A stretch of 64,000 nt of DNA from Congeria kusceri. Lineage: Eukaryota > Mollusca > Bivalvia > Myida > Dreissenidae. Below are positions 1-12,668 of the stretch, piece after piece. The notes below the pieces were generated by a model. The model saw nothing but the letters and a program-made list of their open reading frames with translations, had not been told where the DNA came from and made no database searches. The translations under genes were made by a program, and so were the position numbers. The DNA lies in NCBI GenBank assembly GCA_027627225.1, contig CM051028.1:19468701-19532700 (forward strand), read 5' to 3'. The stretch's first letter is position 1. Each line of letters opens with the position of its first letter.

Positions 1-325
1 CGTTATTATATGTATACTTTTAGGCTATACTGGACAAATATAGGCCAAATAGTTTCATGCCTGCCTAAGAGTACTATAATTATAGTCGTTAAAGTGAACT
101 TTATTCCACAAAATAAGCTGAGTGCACAGGCTGTATACAATTTTAACAAATGTTTATCCTGTACAGATTTAAATTTGCAAAACAAAATTATCGGGGAAAA
201 AAGACATACTTAAATAGTGTCAAAATAATAATAAACGTAGTTCAGTTGTTATTTTAAATGAATAAATAAGTGCTGCAAATTATGTTTCAATAACACCTAT
301 TAACAACGGTTGTATTTGAATATAA
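1..325. other. Unassigned AT-rich sequence
   Basis: No gene, exon or repeat is supported here. The 67-codon open frame near its start has no recognisable motif, no flanking splice signals and the composition of intergenic DNA. Confidence 0.5.
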
Positions 326-1215
326 ATACCGTTAGGTCACAATACACTAAATAAATAAGAGATGTAGGGCTGTACGTGCTCTCTCAATAAATCAACAAGT
401 TTAACTCGAAGACATGTTTTAAGGTTTAGACACTTGCTTTGATATTCTTTTTCGGAGATGTTGGTAGGGTAAGCATTGGTATGCACAACTAAATCACTGA
501 TATATTTTAAGATTGGAGACTACAGTATGACACTTGCTCTGAGGCGGGTTACATTCAACTAGAAAGTAGCCGCTAAAAAGATGTTGATAAAACAGTCCAT
601 TTTGTTTAGCGTCGAGTTCTTCTTACATAACACATGACTTACCCTTTTTATTGCTTAAATAGAATGCTCTTTAAGAAAAGGTATGGTTATGAGGGTACCT
701 ATGTGCAAAATGTTGCATTTATTTTTGGTCAAAGTTATCGCTTTTACATTAAATTACATAAGGATTGGAATTAGTATATTGTAACCTAAATACAAACAGG
801 GAGCGGCACTAAAGTGGCAATGTGTACATAAAATCACCATGTTACTGTGTGGTTTTATTGGCTGTAATAAGTTTCATGGAAAACATGCGATCAATATCAT
901 GATTTTAATATGCATTACGATTTTTACCGCGAAAACCGCTTTTTCAAGTAAAAAAAAAAAGAAAAACAGTACGGAAACCCGTCTTGTGCATCTTGCAGCA
1001 CACTAAAGCATGCTAAAACCAAAAATGAACACGTTTTATACAATATTTATCTCTATTGCATGAAATTATGTAAACATATGCCAGTATTTTGACTGATGTC
1101 TTTAAATTAAGTACACAATTTGACTTAGGCACCCCATATAATCAAAGCATTGAAAACAGGCATCATTCTCAAATGCGTTTTCAAGCATTTATACTTGTGG
1201 ATCGGTCTGAAATTT
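326..1215 (+). repeat. Left copy of an 850-900 bp inverted dispersed repeat
   Basis: This stretch matches the reverse complement of about 62965-63825 almost end to end with moderate divergence. Shared landmarks include GAGGCGGGTTACATTCAACT (near 541), AAAATGTTGCATTTATTTTT (near 707), GGGAGCGGCACTAAAG (near 800) and AACACGTTTTATACAATATT (near 1030). Similarity fades near 326 on the outer side and near 1200 on the inner side. No open frame is conserved between the copies, so this looks like a non-coding dispersed repeat or a non-autonomous transposon. The family is not recognised. Confidence 0.8.
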
Positions 1216-2843
1216 TGCATGCACATCAGAAATATGTGAATAATGATGTAGAATTGTTTTTTTTAGCGATATCAAAACTTTAAGTTGTCTTATATTGGAA
1301 TTGTTTTCTCTATAACGTGGCTTCGCAGTCATTTGTGATTTACTGTTCGAAAAGAAAACATAAAATGAATGCAAGGTATACAATAACAGATAATGATGCA
1401 TTTAACACGATGCAAAATATACATTAAAAACATGAAAAACATGTAACTGTTTTTTTAAATTGTATTTGTCATTTTAGGTATAATGTACAATTCCACACAC
1501 ATCAAACTAATTTAGAGTAACTGTGTGATATGTCCAATCTTATGACTTTGTTATTACCTGTGTTGTAACTGTTGACTGATAAAGGTTACAGCAAACAGCA
1601 AAGTTAATGCGTGCGTTGCATTTGCAAAAGTATTGCCTCCAAATATTTATTAAACAAAGTTTGGGAGAATCTTACAATGTGGCAAACACGGAAGGTTCAT
1701 AAAGCAACTAGAAACGCGTTCAATATCTTCATAACCTCTTATGTTTAAAAATAAATACAACATATTTGTTATATTTATTAAATATATTGTGTAATTATAG
1801 CCCATCAAACACTAGTTATTGTTTTTTCTAAATGAATAGTCGACTATTAAATGTTAATATGTCTAATATTTTGAGTGCTAATTTGTTCTTAATTGACTTA
1901 ACGTTCTAACTGATTTTGATATGTCGCAAAAGTGTAGCTTAAATAAATAGATTTAAAATAAACTAAACTATCTGAAAGTGCACGAAATACTAATATATTA
2001 TACTGAGACAACACGTCTTATTATGACTGCTATTAAAAAGCGACATTTTTTTTCTTAACTTAGTAGGGCAGGCAACGAATACCAAAAATGATATTCGAAT
2101 ATTCGATTTATGCAGTATTCGAATATTCGATCATCGGATGAAGTACTGGTAAACAGATGGAAATGTATTACTAAAATGACTTAATTGTGTGGTTTATAGC
2201 CACTACCAACGCACGAAGAGAAAAATGCGGCAAATACACGGACTACATTATTATAACTATGTTGCGATTTAGCAATTTAGTTCAATTAGAAAGACTTCAA
2301 ACCATTTATTTAGCACATCAAAATAATAAATTCCGAAGATGTCACCTGGGGTAAACGTATGTTTAAATCAAAATCACGTTGTTGGTAAAATGTTTATCTG
2401 GCAAAGCTAAACCTGATTAGCAAAACTATCAATTTGTAGTGTACCAAACCCGAAAGGTCGCTTGAGTAATTGAACGCAGACTTTTGATACGTCAAAGACA
2501 ATAATTATTTCCATATTGAATCTACATCGGAACAGAAATAAAAGAAGCAATACCATCAGTTAAACGAAAGCTTACTTTGTTGCCTAGTTACCAATTCAAA
2601 TTAGAATTATTAATTTCTCGAAGCAGACGAGGTCTTGGTGTTATCGACTTCTTAGAGAATGATAGCTACAGCGACATAACTGTAACTAAAAAAAAACATT
2701 TTATTTACCAAGATGGCTAATCACTACGTCTGTTATTCTATAATATGTATATGACAAAACAAAGTCAGCATTTATAAGCCGACTAACGTTATGCTATTGC
2801 AAAGTTCACACGACGGAAAGCGTATACCTATAATATATAATTA
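1216..2843. other. Intergenic AT-rich sequence
   Basis: No coding region is supported. Positions 2091-2132 contain a short duplicated palindromic word (ATTCGAATATTCGA twice). Otherwise nothing is seen. Confidence 0.5.
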
Positions 2844-3054
2844 AGGCGTGTCGTAGGAAAACCGGGCTTAATGCATGTGCGTAAATTGTCGTCAGGAATT
2901 AGCCTGTGCAGTCCGGATTTATGTTAAGAAGAGACTTCATTGAAACAGAAAATACCATAAAAGCGGTAAGTGTCGTCCCGGATCAGCCCGTGCGGACTGA
3001 TCCGGGACGACACTTTACGCACGTGCATTAAGCCTGGTTTCCCACGACACGCCT
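2844..3054. mobile_element. MITE-like element with terminal inverted repeats
   Basis: The ends are inverted copies of each other: AGGCGTGTCGT at 2844 with ACGACACGCCT ending at 3054. Similarity continues inward for about 40 bases (TTAATGCATGTGCGTAA against TTACGCACGTGCATTAA). The centre (about 2971-3013) is a GC-rich hairpin with arms GTCGTCCCGGATCAG and CTGATCCGGGACGAC. Such compact elements without coding capacity are non-autonomous DNA transposons. I associate this type with dreissenid bivalve genomes from memory; a repeat-library search would settle that. Confidence 0.8.
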
Positions 3055-3968
3055 CATATGTTTTCTCAAACCATATTGCACTTTATACTCTGATATCCTA
3101 AATATTTTATGTTGTCGGCGCATTTAAAACTGGATATAAACTTTTAATAGCTCTTGCTCAAAGCATATGTTCTATATTTAACTATCCATTTCGCAGGGAA
3201 CTTTTATTGCATTGACAAGCCTTTTTACGCGGAGATTTGTTATTGAGCGACGGCATTTGAATCAACTCAATTGCCGTGTCTCGGAATTACGTTACCCGGA
3301 AATTGAAATGGTAATGACGGGGAAATGGAATGACCACAATGGCAGTGGATCGCCAAACAAGTGTGCTATAACTATATTGCTTATCTGAACATGATTATAA
3401 CAGCTGAAATCCAATATGGCGCCGATCAGCAAATTTCAGCATAGTTTTGCGTCTCCGCTGTAGACATAAAACTGTCGTTTAGATTTGATCAGCGCATTAC
3501 TAAACTATTAAAAACGTTCTTATTGGGATGGTCATAAAAATAACTTTATTTAATAGGAATAAAGATTTCTCTATTATGGAATTTGGTTGAATATTTATAC
3601 ATCATTTATGCATATTTACATACAAAAATCGTAAATGTGATTTTGATTTGCACGTTATCGTACAAATAAATTTATTAAGATAATTATAATAACAAAGTAA
3701 TGCACAAATAATGTATATGTATTCATTGTTTTTATTAAGGTTTAGTACAAAATCTATGTCCAGCCGTTTAATATACACAAAGTTATATAGCAACCAAGTC
3801 CTTTGCCCAACAACATTTAATTCAATTACACATTCATCCCTGCTGGAATGGGAAAAACGCGTTTCTGGTCTGCATCATCTTTGATACTTCCATTAACCCA
3901 TCAACGGTATCTTTGAATAATGTGGCAACATTTCCTAGGCCCCGCTAATTAGATTCCCGACATTTGCG
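3055..3968 (-). other. 3' UTR and downstream region of the minus-strand propeller gene
   Basis: This follows the stop codon at 3969-3971 on the minus strand. Several TTTATT words on the plus strand (AATAAA on the minus), for example 3671-3676, could serve as polyadenylation signals about 300 nt after the stop. The 63-codon minus open frame at 3602-3793 is Asn/Tyr/Leu-rich and unsupported. Confidence 0.45.
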
Positions 3969-6615
3969 TTAGACAGTTGTTACTGTTTGTTTTAATTTGT
4001 GAACCGTTATAGTACGGGTTGACACGCTATCTAATGATTCCTCGTATTTGCTCACTAACAAAATGTTCCCTGTTGGCGAAACGCACATCGCTGAAGGAAA
4101 ATCAATATTATCTTCCGTCAAATCGTGCATGTCAATTCCATCTGCCAATGGACGTATTTTCTGCTTATTCCTGTCACCAACATATACCCGCCTTTCCAAA
4201 AACAGCAACGAATGCGTGTCGACATCTGGTATGGTGGACAGTAGCTGTCCCTGCATGTCATACTTAGTGATTTTTCTCCCCCCAATTATATAAATTCTCT
4301 TTGCCACAGGATCCACCGTCAGTCGTCCGCTCATCCCGATGGTAATACTAGATGATTCTTTACCATCACTTGCGATCACATGTATGTGTCCCTTCTTGCA
4401 AAGAACGTACATTTTCTTCAACGAAAAGCTAATGTCAAGTATCCATTCCGTGCACGAAATGCTAATATCTTTAATGAAAATAATGGTGCCATTCGTTTCA
4501 CTGTAATATGACACCTTGCGTTTATACGGAATGGCCACTGCAAATTGCGTTGCATCAGTCTTCTCGCAACTCCTGGGAATGTCGTAAAGCTTAAGTTCAA
4601 ATACATGTTTGAAACTCTTGTCAAAAAGATGTATGTAGAAATGTCTTTCATCCAGCACAACGATACGTCCGCTGTCCAATATCACCATGGCCGCTGCATG
4701 ACACCTGGATTCATGCTCTGGAATAGTAAAGGAGCTGCACTTGGCATAAATTGGCCCTTGTTTTAGCGGAACACTAGGTGCAGTTTGTGCCCTGGTGTTC
4801 AAAGACGACGACCGGCGCATACTCCATTGTCTGCGAATTGAACTGGGCGATTCATTTCTTACAATATCGTTCAGGTCATTTTCCGTACACGATTTTAAAA
4901 GGAAAGACGAACAATTGCTAGATGATCCATTCGCACTGTCTTCGGTTTTATCTATTTCGCTTTCGTTAAATGTGCTACTACTACTGCTATCGTGTCGTGG
5001 TCGTAACGCGTTGTTTTTAAATGGCGATGGCCTTTTCGTGAACTTGGATGACGATTTCAAACTAGACATCGATGATCTGGGCTCGCTAGAAGACCGCAAA
5101 TGGGGTCCATTTTTCCTTGGCAGAGTGGAATGTTTAAATTTGCTATTATTAAACTCGACTATGTCATTGTTCCAAATCGTGGATTCAAACTTCTTAATAT
5201 TTGAACTTACTATAGAATTCTGTGGTTGATTCGTGGAAGACCCAACCTGGACAATTTTACTCTTGTAAATTCCACTGTCATTCATTCGGCTTACAGCGGG
5301 AATCGTTCGAGACATGGTTGGCATTCCTGTAACTTGACTTGATTTAGAATATGGCATGGTATGTGCAAAGTCTAAGTGTGATATTCGTGAGCTGATTTCA
5401 GAGTTATGATTCGATTCCTGCGAGGCTAAGTCGCTCATTGTTAGCTCACTTGAAGTTGTCATTTCATTCATAGTTGTACCACGATTCTTACGCTTTAACT
5501 TTTCCAGAATTTCCTTCCTAGCAGTTCGTATTGTCTTTTTAAATTCTATTTCTTCCAGGTCAACGTATGGCAAGCCATTATTTTGAACAGGTTTTTGCTG
5601 TTCCGTCTTCAAGCGACTATGCTCTTCAGCTACTACTGCATCGGGGTCTGAATTAGTGCGTGTCATAGTTGGCGAACTCGTTACGCCATCCGTAGCATCA
5701 TCAGCTGGCTTAGGAATAGCTGGTAATAGACGTTTTGGGATAGGTTTTGAATTAGATTCTAATGTCAATGTTCTACTACCAGACTTTGTTCCCTCAAATG
5801 TCGATGACATCGTTTCAACGTACTGATCAATCGGTTTTTGCAAACTGCCATGATTTCCTCTGTTCATACGTTGTTGCATTGGAGTTGAATCACTCTCGTG
5901 TACGTTATTAGCACGCTTATCCTGCTTAGGAGACCTATGCTCTCTAAACCCATAGTCGTGTTTCGGTGATATGGGAGAACGTGATCGTCGAACAACGTCA
6001 CGAACGAAACGAATTTCGTTGTGTTGCTTGTTTTCTCCGATTCTAGGTTGTCGCACAAGTGGACTACGATTCCTTGGCTGCAAGTTAAACGGCATGAATT
6101 TCCCTGTGTCGAAATCATCGTCCGAGTCACTGTCACTAGAAAATAAGTGTACACTGTTTAATTTTCTGAATTCTGAAGGCTCGAGATTTGAAAGGAGTAA
6201 AGGAGGCACTTCTGGTCGCCGTTCTTGCGCTTTTATTTCCCGGTGTCGTGTTGGCCGTAAATACGGATCATCATCGCCATAGTGGCTAATCTCATCGTAG
6301 ATATTATTAGCAGAGTTAGGTCGTTCATTAGTACGTTGCGTTTTCTCATCAGAATCGGAATCAGATTGATAGTTGCGGGGTGTCTCATTGTAATCGAATT
6401 TCGATGACGTTACTTTTATTGACAACTGCATTAGACGGTTGCAAAGTTGGGTGATATGGTCCGCCAGGCAGTTCGAAACACTGTATTCAACATTGCCATT
6501 TGGGTAGTCCTGCAGTAGCTTCTGTGCTTCTTTAATTCGACGCTTTGCCTTCTTCGTATCTGCATTTTTACCACCTTTATCGTCTTGCTTAATGAAAGTC
6601 TCTGATTTTGATAAC
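3969..6615 (-). CDS. Terminal coding exon of the propeller gene
   Basis: This 2647-nt exon opens after the polypyrimidine-AG acceptor at 6616-6617 (minus) and ends at the stop at 3969-3971. The longest ATG-initiated frame begins at 6431. The frame is open further upstream to the acceptor, adding 61 codons of charged helical sequence, so the internal Met is not the start. It encodes the disordered middle and the C-terminal propeller. Its GC content is higher than the flanking introns. The overlapping open frames on both strands are shadows. Confidence 0.85.
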
Positions 6616-8288
6616 CTTTATAAGAGAGGAAATCATTATCAACTATAGAATTATAAGTTACACACACATATGTGTAAACCTCAATTAAGACAACAGAGAG
6701 CATAACATTATACTACATTATACATTTATTATTGTACCGTTTAGATATTTTAATAGTATGTATCTGTACTGTCCATTATTATACTATTGTACTGTCTAAA
6801 TATTTACAGTGTGTCTTAGGGTACCGTATTGACCTTGAAATACATTTGATGTTTATGGTACATATTATATTAGTCTGATCATTTCCAAAATGTATATGCT
6901 CAGGGGCATTTCTGCACCGATGTATTTGGAAATAACTGTAAAACTGTATAAACAGTATTCAAATGAGTTTTTATCACATGCTATACCTTGTTTTCCGTGT
7001 AATACAGCCATTACGAATATTTTTTATCTTACACATGTGTAAGAAAACAGTTTGAGCGTTGGCTACATATTTTTTTACTGACCAATCGCATGACGTTATT
7101 TTGGTGAAATAACACCGTCAACGTGAAATGACGTCACGTCAGAACAAAACTTTGCGGATTTACCTTCTTATTTTGGTAAAATTAGACGCGTTTTATTTGG
7201 TTTAAAAGCGTGTGATACAAAAGATCTGACACTCTTTGTCATTTCATAACATATTATAATACATATTGTTACTAAAAAATAGTAACAAATTGAGCCGATA
7301 TAATATAATTGGCCGCGGCCGATTTTTCGATGATCGAAGAGAATCCGATCGCGCGACGTCACCGACAACGAATGACGTATTAAGTCAACATTTGAAAATG
7401 CAAATACTGCATATTAACGGAAGTTTGTAGTTAAATTGATTAAATATATACTGTAGGATCTATATACATCTTTGAGTTTGAGAGAAAGAATCACTGAACA
7501 AAATTGTACAAATCGGAAACTTTTACTGTACCTCAACTTTAATCCATTGCTTCGAACAATACAAATCCAACAATAAACACTTCAATTCCCGTTTCTTGTA
7601 TCCATAGGCCTTAATGTTTAACAATCATAATATTAATTGCATTTGAATCATTCTGACTAGAAACACGATTTACGAAATCGCAATGACTGGTCAGAACGTT
7701 TGATTTTATTCCTATTCAAAGTCTCAAAATAGATCTATATTATTTATCCAACTGACACATTCATCATTCGGAATAATATCTGAATTCGTCCATGCACGAT
7801 TTATTAAATTAATTGTAATGTATTTTACTAAAAATAAAAGCAAACACGACACAATCTTTGTCACGACAAAACTGGTTTGTTTTGTCACTGTTTTTCTGTT
7901 TATAAATTACGTTATTCGCTAGAATTGCGTCACATAAATGCGTAATTAGTTGATTGTAAATCACAGTACGGAAGGTTGGTTTGGTATTTTTGTTAACATT
8001 TTGTGTAATAAAGAAAGGAACATGATTCTTTTCATGTGACAGGATAATATTTATTATAAACGATAATTTACGGCAGAGCTTGGCCGGGCGTCTATAATCG
8101 GTCCTAGCCATATAACGGCAGCGGGCCGATTATAGATGCCCGGCCCAGCTCTGCCGTAAATTATTGTCTAAATATTAAACTCATCCAGGAAATTCGTTAG
8201 TAAGCTCACCAAAGGCTCGCTTACTAACAAAATACCTGAACTCGTTTAATAAAATATGGCATGAAATGACAACTACAGTCGTCAGATG

Positions 8289-8321
<33 letters not shown>

Positions 8322-8630
8322 CATTATTTAAATCAGTTTATATATATACCCTTTCAGACTATCTTGTAAGCGCTTGATGCCCGGGGTAATCTTTCGTTTG
8401 CTCTTTTCAATATCGTTCTTGATATTTTTTACCGCAATCTCAGTTGTTTCTCGAATGCTTTCTTCCACTTCAATGAGGACGTTGGCCAGATATGATGCTC
8501 GTTTATGCTGCGACAGAAGTATTCGGTTTATAATATCCTTGGTGTGAAGAAGCTTGTTGAGAACGTCACTCGGTTGGGTAGGGGACGGCGTGCCCGACTG
8601 ATTTGGCGTCTGTTTGATCGAGAGCGGCAT
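3969..8630 (-). CDS. TRIM/NHL-like beta-propeller protein, RING-less (two coding exons)
   Basis: The gene reads on the minus strand as join(8630..8350, 6615..3969), 2928 nt, giving 975 residues plus stop. The join is supported by a donor (AAAGG|GTATAT) and an acceptor (TTTCCTCTCTTATAAAG|G) whose phases agree (phase 2, giving Gly94). Residues 1-155 are predicted helical and highly charged. Residues about 156-700 are low-complexity, rich in Ser, Arg, Asn and Pro, and probably disordered. Residues about 714-975 contain short beta-strand-rich repeats (for example GRIVVLDERHFYIHLFD, KRIYIIGGRKITKYD, GNILLVSKYEE), which resemble the C-terminal propeller of molluscan TRIM/NHL proteins. No RING, B-box or catalytic motif is visible, so ubiquitin-ligase activity should not be assumed. 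A scaffold or RNA/protein-binding role is inference. An acceptor directly precedes the first ATG, so at least one upstream exon (UTR or coding) exists and was not located. Confidence 0.75.
7256..8177 (+). mobile_element. Non-autonomous Crypton-related element, copy 1
   Basis: This roughly 920-bp unit matches 37468-38478 over its whole length. The left end starts ATAATACATATTGTTACTA. Next come an inverted GTTACTA/TAGTAAC word, a GGCCGCGGCC core and GATCGCGCGACGTCACCGAC. The right end is a GC-rich hairpin (8070-8161) with arms starting ACGGCAGAGC and ending GCTCTGCCGT, then ATTGTCTAAATATTA. The same end modules flank the tyrosine-recombinase gene at 41746-43791, so this copy is probably mobilised in trans by such an element. 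It carries no recombinase gene; the small open frames inside are not conserved with copy 2. Confidence 0.8.
8289..8321. repeat. (CT)n(AT)n microsatellite
   Basis: A run of CT dinucleotides followed by AT dinucleotides. It lies in the intron about 30 bases below the donor at 8348-8349. Confidence 0.95.
8350..8630 (-). CDS. First recognised coding exon of the propeller gene
   Basis: 281 nt on the minus strand, beginning at an ATG that directly abuts the acceptor TTATTCTATTCTCAG and ending at the donor AAAGG|GTATAT (phase 2). It encodes 93 residues that start MPLSIKQTPNQSG, followed by a predicted long amphipathic helix (residues about 22-93) rich in Lys, Glu, Ile and Leu, compatible with a coiled coil. 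The ATG may be the true start, or an internal Met if upstream coding exons exist. Confidence 0.7.
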
Positions 8631-8633
8631 CTG

Positions 8634-11600
8634 AGAATAGAATAATTTACAAACAATACGTGCATTTTATTATGATGCTCAATAAAAAGACATTAAAAAT
8701 GTAAAGGCACTTGTCTAAAAGTGCGGACATGTATATAGAGAATACTATGCTGGTTTCCGTGCGCACTTGATTTAATCCGACGATCTGAAAAAGATTTACT
8801 CGGTTAGTTGTAGTTAAGGCTTGTTTTTATGTAATTTAATCGTGCGAAGTGTTGTCCGTCAACATTTGTACATGTAGGGCTTGAATAAAAGATGAGGGTT
8901 ACTGAAAGCGAAAGCTTTTCCGACCCTTGATGTTCCGTATAATATGATAAATTCGTTTCTTCGTTTCATCATTATGCAACAGTTTTACCCCAGCAACTAC
9001 AACGTTTAAATAATGAAATTATTTAAGATTTGTCTAAACATTTCTTTCATTTTAGATATAAATATGGATATAAAGTGAACATTATGTCTAATGTCAAACA
9101 AGCGCCTATAGCTTGGTTTTCATGTTTCATAAGTATGCAGTTATACGTATAAAATGCCCATCTTATCTTAATTTCTAAACGTTTGTTTTGATTTTTTGCA
9201 ATAGAAATTGGTAGCGAAAAATTAAAAAACTAAACAAATGAAATCTGACATATCTAACAATACTTACTACTGATACTGATAGTCCATTAATACACGGTAG
9301 TGCCGCCCATATTTAAAACACTGCGATTTATCGCATATGTAGATTAATTCAAATGTCGTATACGACGAAAACTATATTAATACTAGTCAGCTATCTGTAT
9401 AATCATTTGGAGCGGAACACGGACGATTGGTAAAAAACAAAAGATTCAATAATGCCTACATTATCGCACTATCACGGTTTATTGGGGTTTGTAAACTTGA
9501 TATTCGCATTTCAAAAGATCAAATTTCTTGTGTCGAATTTCAGATTTCTACTTCACCGTTTATTTTCCGCCTAGTCGTTCTGTAGGTAAATTATCTTGTT
9601 CTATCCGAGTTCATGTTAAACGCACTACATTATACATCTATTTAAAGTAGGAATTATAAATCACATGTTAGTGACGATAACCAATATATCAGTTAAATAA
9701 TAATTAAATATGCAGCGAAAATAAATTTACAAGATACCTCATATTTAAACACGTAAAGATATTCAGACAATGAACTATGAAATTGTGTTTTAAAGATACT
9801 GAATTCCAGATGGGTATTAAAATGTGCGTTTTTTTTTTATAGCTTTGTCTAAAAGGTAAAACATGCGTAAAACAATCATTATTTGTATAGAACAAGATCA
9901 AATACTGTCATAAACTGTATATTTCATTGAAAAATAGAAGTTGAATAAGCTCGCACTTTTCTTGAACCCGGTATCGCGGTTTTCCACAATACAAGCACAT
10001 GATTCAAGTGTGCGCATGCGCGACTCGACAAAACTAAGCGTTCACGTGATTATCCTAAATACAAACGGCGCTATTTTAAAGTACTCGGTGGGTTAAAGCA
10101 TTTCAAAACGATGAAAAGGACGAAAACTATATAAAATAATAGTTTTTCAGGTAAATAAAATCATACACGTCTAATTTTTTCATGTGTTCTATACAATTAT
10201 GTAAGAAAATCGTGTATTTGTGACAATTTTTTTCGTTTTTAGGATTTGGCCATCTAGAGTTCAGTCCTGTTAGTATTAGCTGATGTTTGTGAATATATGA
10301 AACGCTAACATAGTACTAGTTTGACTTTTGTCAAACACATATTTTAATATGCTTTATATACAACCGTTACTTCGTACGTTCTAATATCAGAAGGAACTTG
10401 TAACTCTTTGAATGTCTTTTCTCTAGATATAATACACACTTGTTTTAAATTGCATAAAAGAAATGTGAAACGAATGGTAATTTTAAATGACAGATCAATA
10501 GTCGCACCATTATCTTCCATGGCATATATACAGACAACCACTGTCAACATCGTGCGAAATTAGCCATATACATTGCTCAGCGATAATTTCATAGGAGGTC
10601 GAAGATAGTGGTCCATTGGGAATAATGCGAGCTACATTATCATATAAAGACTACATAAAGGCTGTCGTTACCGCTAAGAGCATCATAGGCAAGACGTTTC
10701 CTCTTACGTAAATATCTTCGCTGTTTCTATCGCTTGTTAAATCTAGAAATGTCTCGCGTTTGAATGCGAAATGCATCTACCGTTTATGAAAGTTACTTTA
10801 TACAAAGTAAATACCGAACTGGAACCTGCATTAACGGTGCTCTAGATAAGTTTTGGCGTAGAGGGTGAACGTACACTCATACCAGAATTTATGGAGTTGT
10901 AAATAGTCACTAAGTCTTTGAATGTATGGGGATATGTCGGAAAATTCATTGGTTAGCTTAGAGGTGAAATGAAGTAACCATAAATCATGTAGTAGACGTT
11001 TCACGAAGATAATAAAAAATAAATTACAAATTTAGACACATTTACTTCTTAATAACAGTGGGATATCACGTTTGTTTCCATTTATACGCAAACAGTTGAA
11101 ACGACGCGCGTAAATGTTCTCTGTGATTTTATTTTCTGCGCGTATCTTGTTATTTTCCGTGCGTAGATCAAGCATGTATGCGCCTTATCTGGACATCTAA
11201 TTAATATATAGTAATATAACAGTTCCTACATTTAACAGCCGCTAGTTCTATCGGCCGTGCACATGTATGGTATTGCCACACCTCAGCATAAGTTAATAAA
11301 TATTCAATACTTTGTTTAGTGTTTCTCAACATTTGAGTTAACTTTATTTAATCATCGGAAACACGCTTTGTTAAATAGATTTGCAACAAATACTAGATTT
11401 TGCAAGAAAAACATCGTGTCTGTTTGGAAGAATTTGACATCCTGGTAGTTGACAGTCACACAATTGACCTATTGCAAAATCATATATCACTCCGCCTTTT
11501 TAAGGTTGTTTGTCCAAGAGTCCCAGGATTTGAAGTAAATTGATTGGATTATGCAATCATGTGCTTTTATTAACCACTAAAATATAAACTCTTAATTGGT

Positions 11601-12290
11601 CAACTAAATCCTTTATTGACAAGTCAATACTGGTCAATACTGGTCAATACTGGTCAATACTGTAACGCCCGCGACCAACATATTTCTCGACAATATTCAA
11701 AGTGAATGCGAACAATTTCAGAAAAATAACGTGTATCGCATGTATTTCACCAAATGAACTTGTTTTTCAATAAATAGTAATATATACAGGATAAAAATGT
11801 ACCATCTTTCTGATTTCTTAAAATATATTTACAATCATATCGGTTGTGCGTGTCCATTAAATAAGGCGATCGTTTATCTCTCGTTTGAGGAACATAATAT
11901 TATCACAATACATATTTACGTCGCCAATTTCCATATTTTCTACCCCATGTCGATTGAACTGTCCGTTTGAGAACAACACAAGAACATTTCCATGTTAATC
12001 AGACTTCTAGTGTCACGATAAATTCAGCCATCTTTACTCGCTGTCTCACTAACGACATATTCACAGATTTCCACAATTTTGTTTTCGATTTCAAACAGGA
12101 AAAATACAATTTATATACAGGAGCGAAATTATACTTTATCCCTACACAGAAATAAGTTATAACTTTTTGTCAATTATGAATAAACATCAATAGAAATCGC
12201 AATTTTTTTTTAAGAGTGTGTAACGTATTTGGTTGATATGTTTTAAAACACGGGTATACCTACATACGTAGCGTTAACAGCGCAATCCTC
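8634..12290. other. Region upstream of the propeller gene, no coding exon found
   Basis: This must contain the 5' exon(s) and promoter of the minus-strand gene, but no exon can be defined. Open frames at 9704-9901 and 10344-10550 (minus) lack splice signals or known motifs. Positions 11620-11662 contain four tandem copies of an 11-bp word (CAATACTGGTC). The rest is AT-rich and unassigned. Confidence 0.5.
9955..10085 (-). promoter_or_regulatory. Candidate promoter with NRF1-type palindrome
   Basis: A short CpG-containing island in AT-rich DNA holds the palindrome TGCGCATGCGC (10011-10021), which matches the NRF1 consensus, and an E-box CACGTG (10034-10039). It lies about 1.4 kb upstream of the first recognised exon of the minus-strand gene, which needs an upstream first exon. 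Assignment to that gene is inference. Confidence 0.3.
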
Positions 12291-12504
12291 TGCACGCATG
12301 TCCAGGCCAAGTGGTTAGCGTGACAGACATACGATCCCCGACGAAGGCATATCTTGATCTGTTTATGTATCCTTGACAGACAATATTTGGATATGTTAGT
12401 CCACCTGCTTTAGTTTTTGAAGTTTACATTAAAATATGATATTCAAAAACTGTGAATAAGTTCCTTTAAGTCCGTTAGTTAAAACCTATTTATTTAAGCT
12501 CGCT

Positions 12505-12668
12505 TGTGTCACGAGGCTTACTGAGTCACTTTCGAGTCCGTTTCCTGGGTAGAACCAATAGTTGGTGTCTTTTGAGAAGGATCGTTCGAACACTCCACAA
12601 GTAGGGATCGATCTCACCACCTTCCAATCGCAAGGCGGACAGCATATTCATTACACTACTGCGACCTA
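12505..12668 (-). mobile_element. tRNA-derived SINE (minus orientation)
   Basis: Read on the minus strand, 12668-12602 begins GGTCGCAGTAGTGTAATG (box A-like) and contains GAGATCGATCCCT (box B-like), as in the tRNA-derived head of bivalve SINEs. The following sequence (GGTTCTACCCAGGAAACGGA on the minus) resembles a conserved central domain of molluscan SINEs. Box matches are degenerate, so it is probably an old copy. Confidence 0.65.

Larger units (their letters stand above)
6616..8349 (-). other. Intron of the propeller gene
   Basis: A phase-2 GT-AG intron between the two coding exons. Its larger part is a non-autonomous transposon (7256-8177). Positions 7130-7137 read TGACGTCA, a CRE-type octamer just outside the element. 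No exon is seen inside. Confidence 0.7.

Noticed and set aside
4019..6282. Several plus-strand and alternate minus open frames over the propeller gene
   Set aside because: Shadows of the long minus-strand exon; none has a family match.
12290..12345. Possible tRNA gene (AGGCCAAGTGGTTAGCG)
   Set aside because: A box A-like word is present, but no box B, anticodon arm or acceptor stem could be found. At most a SINE relic.
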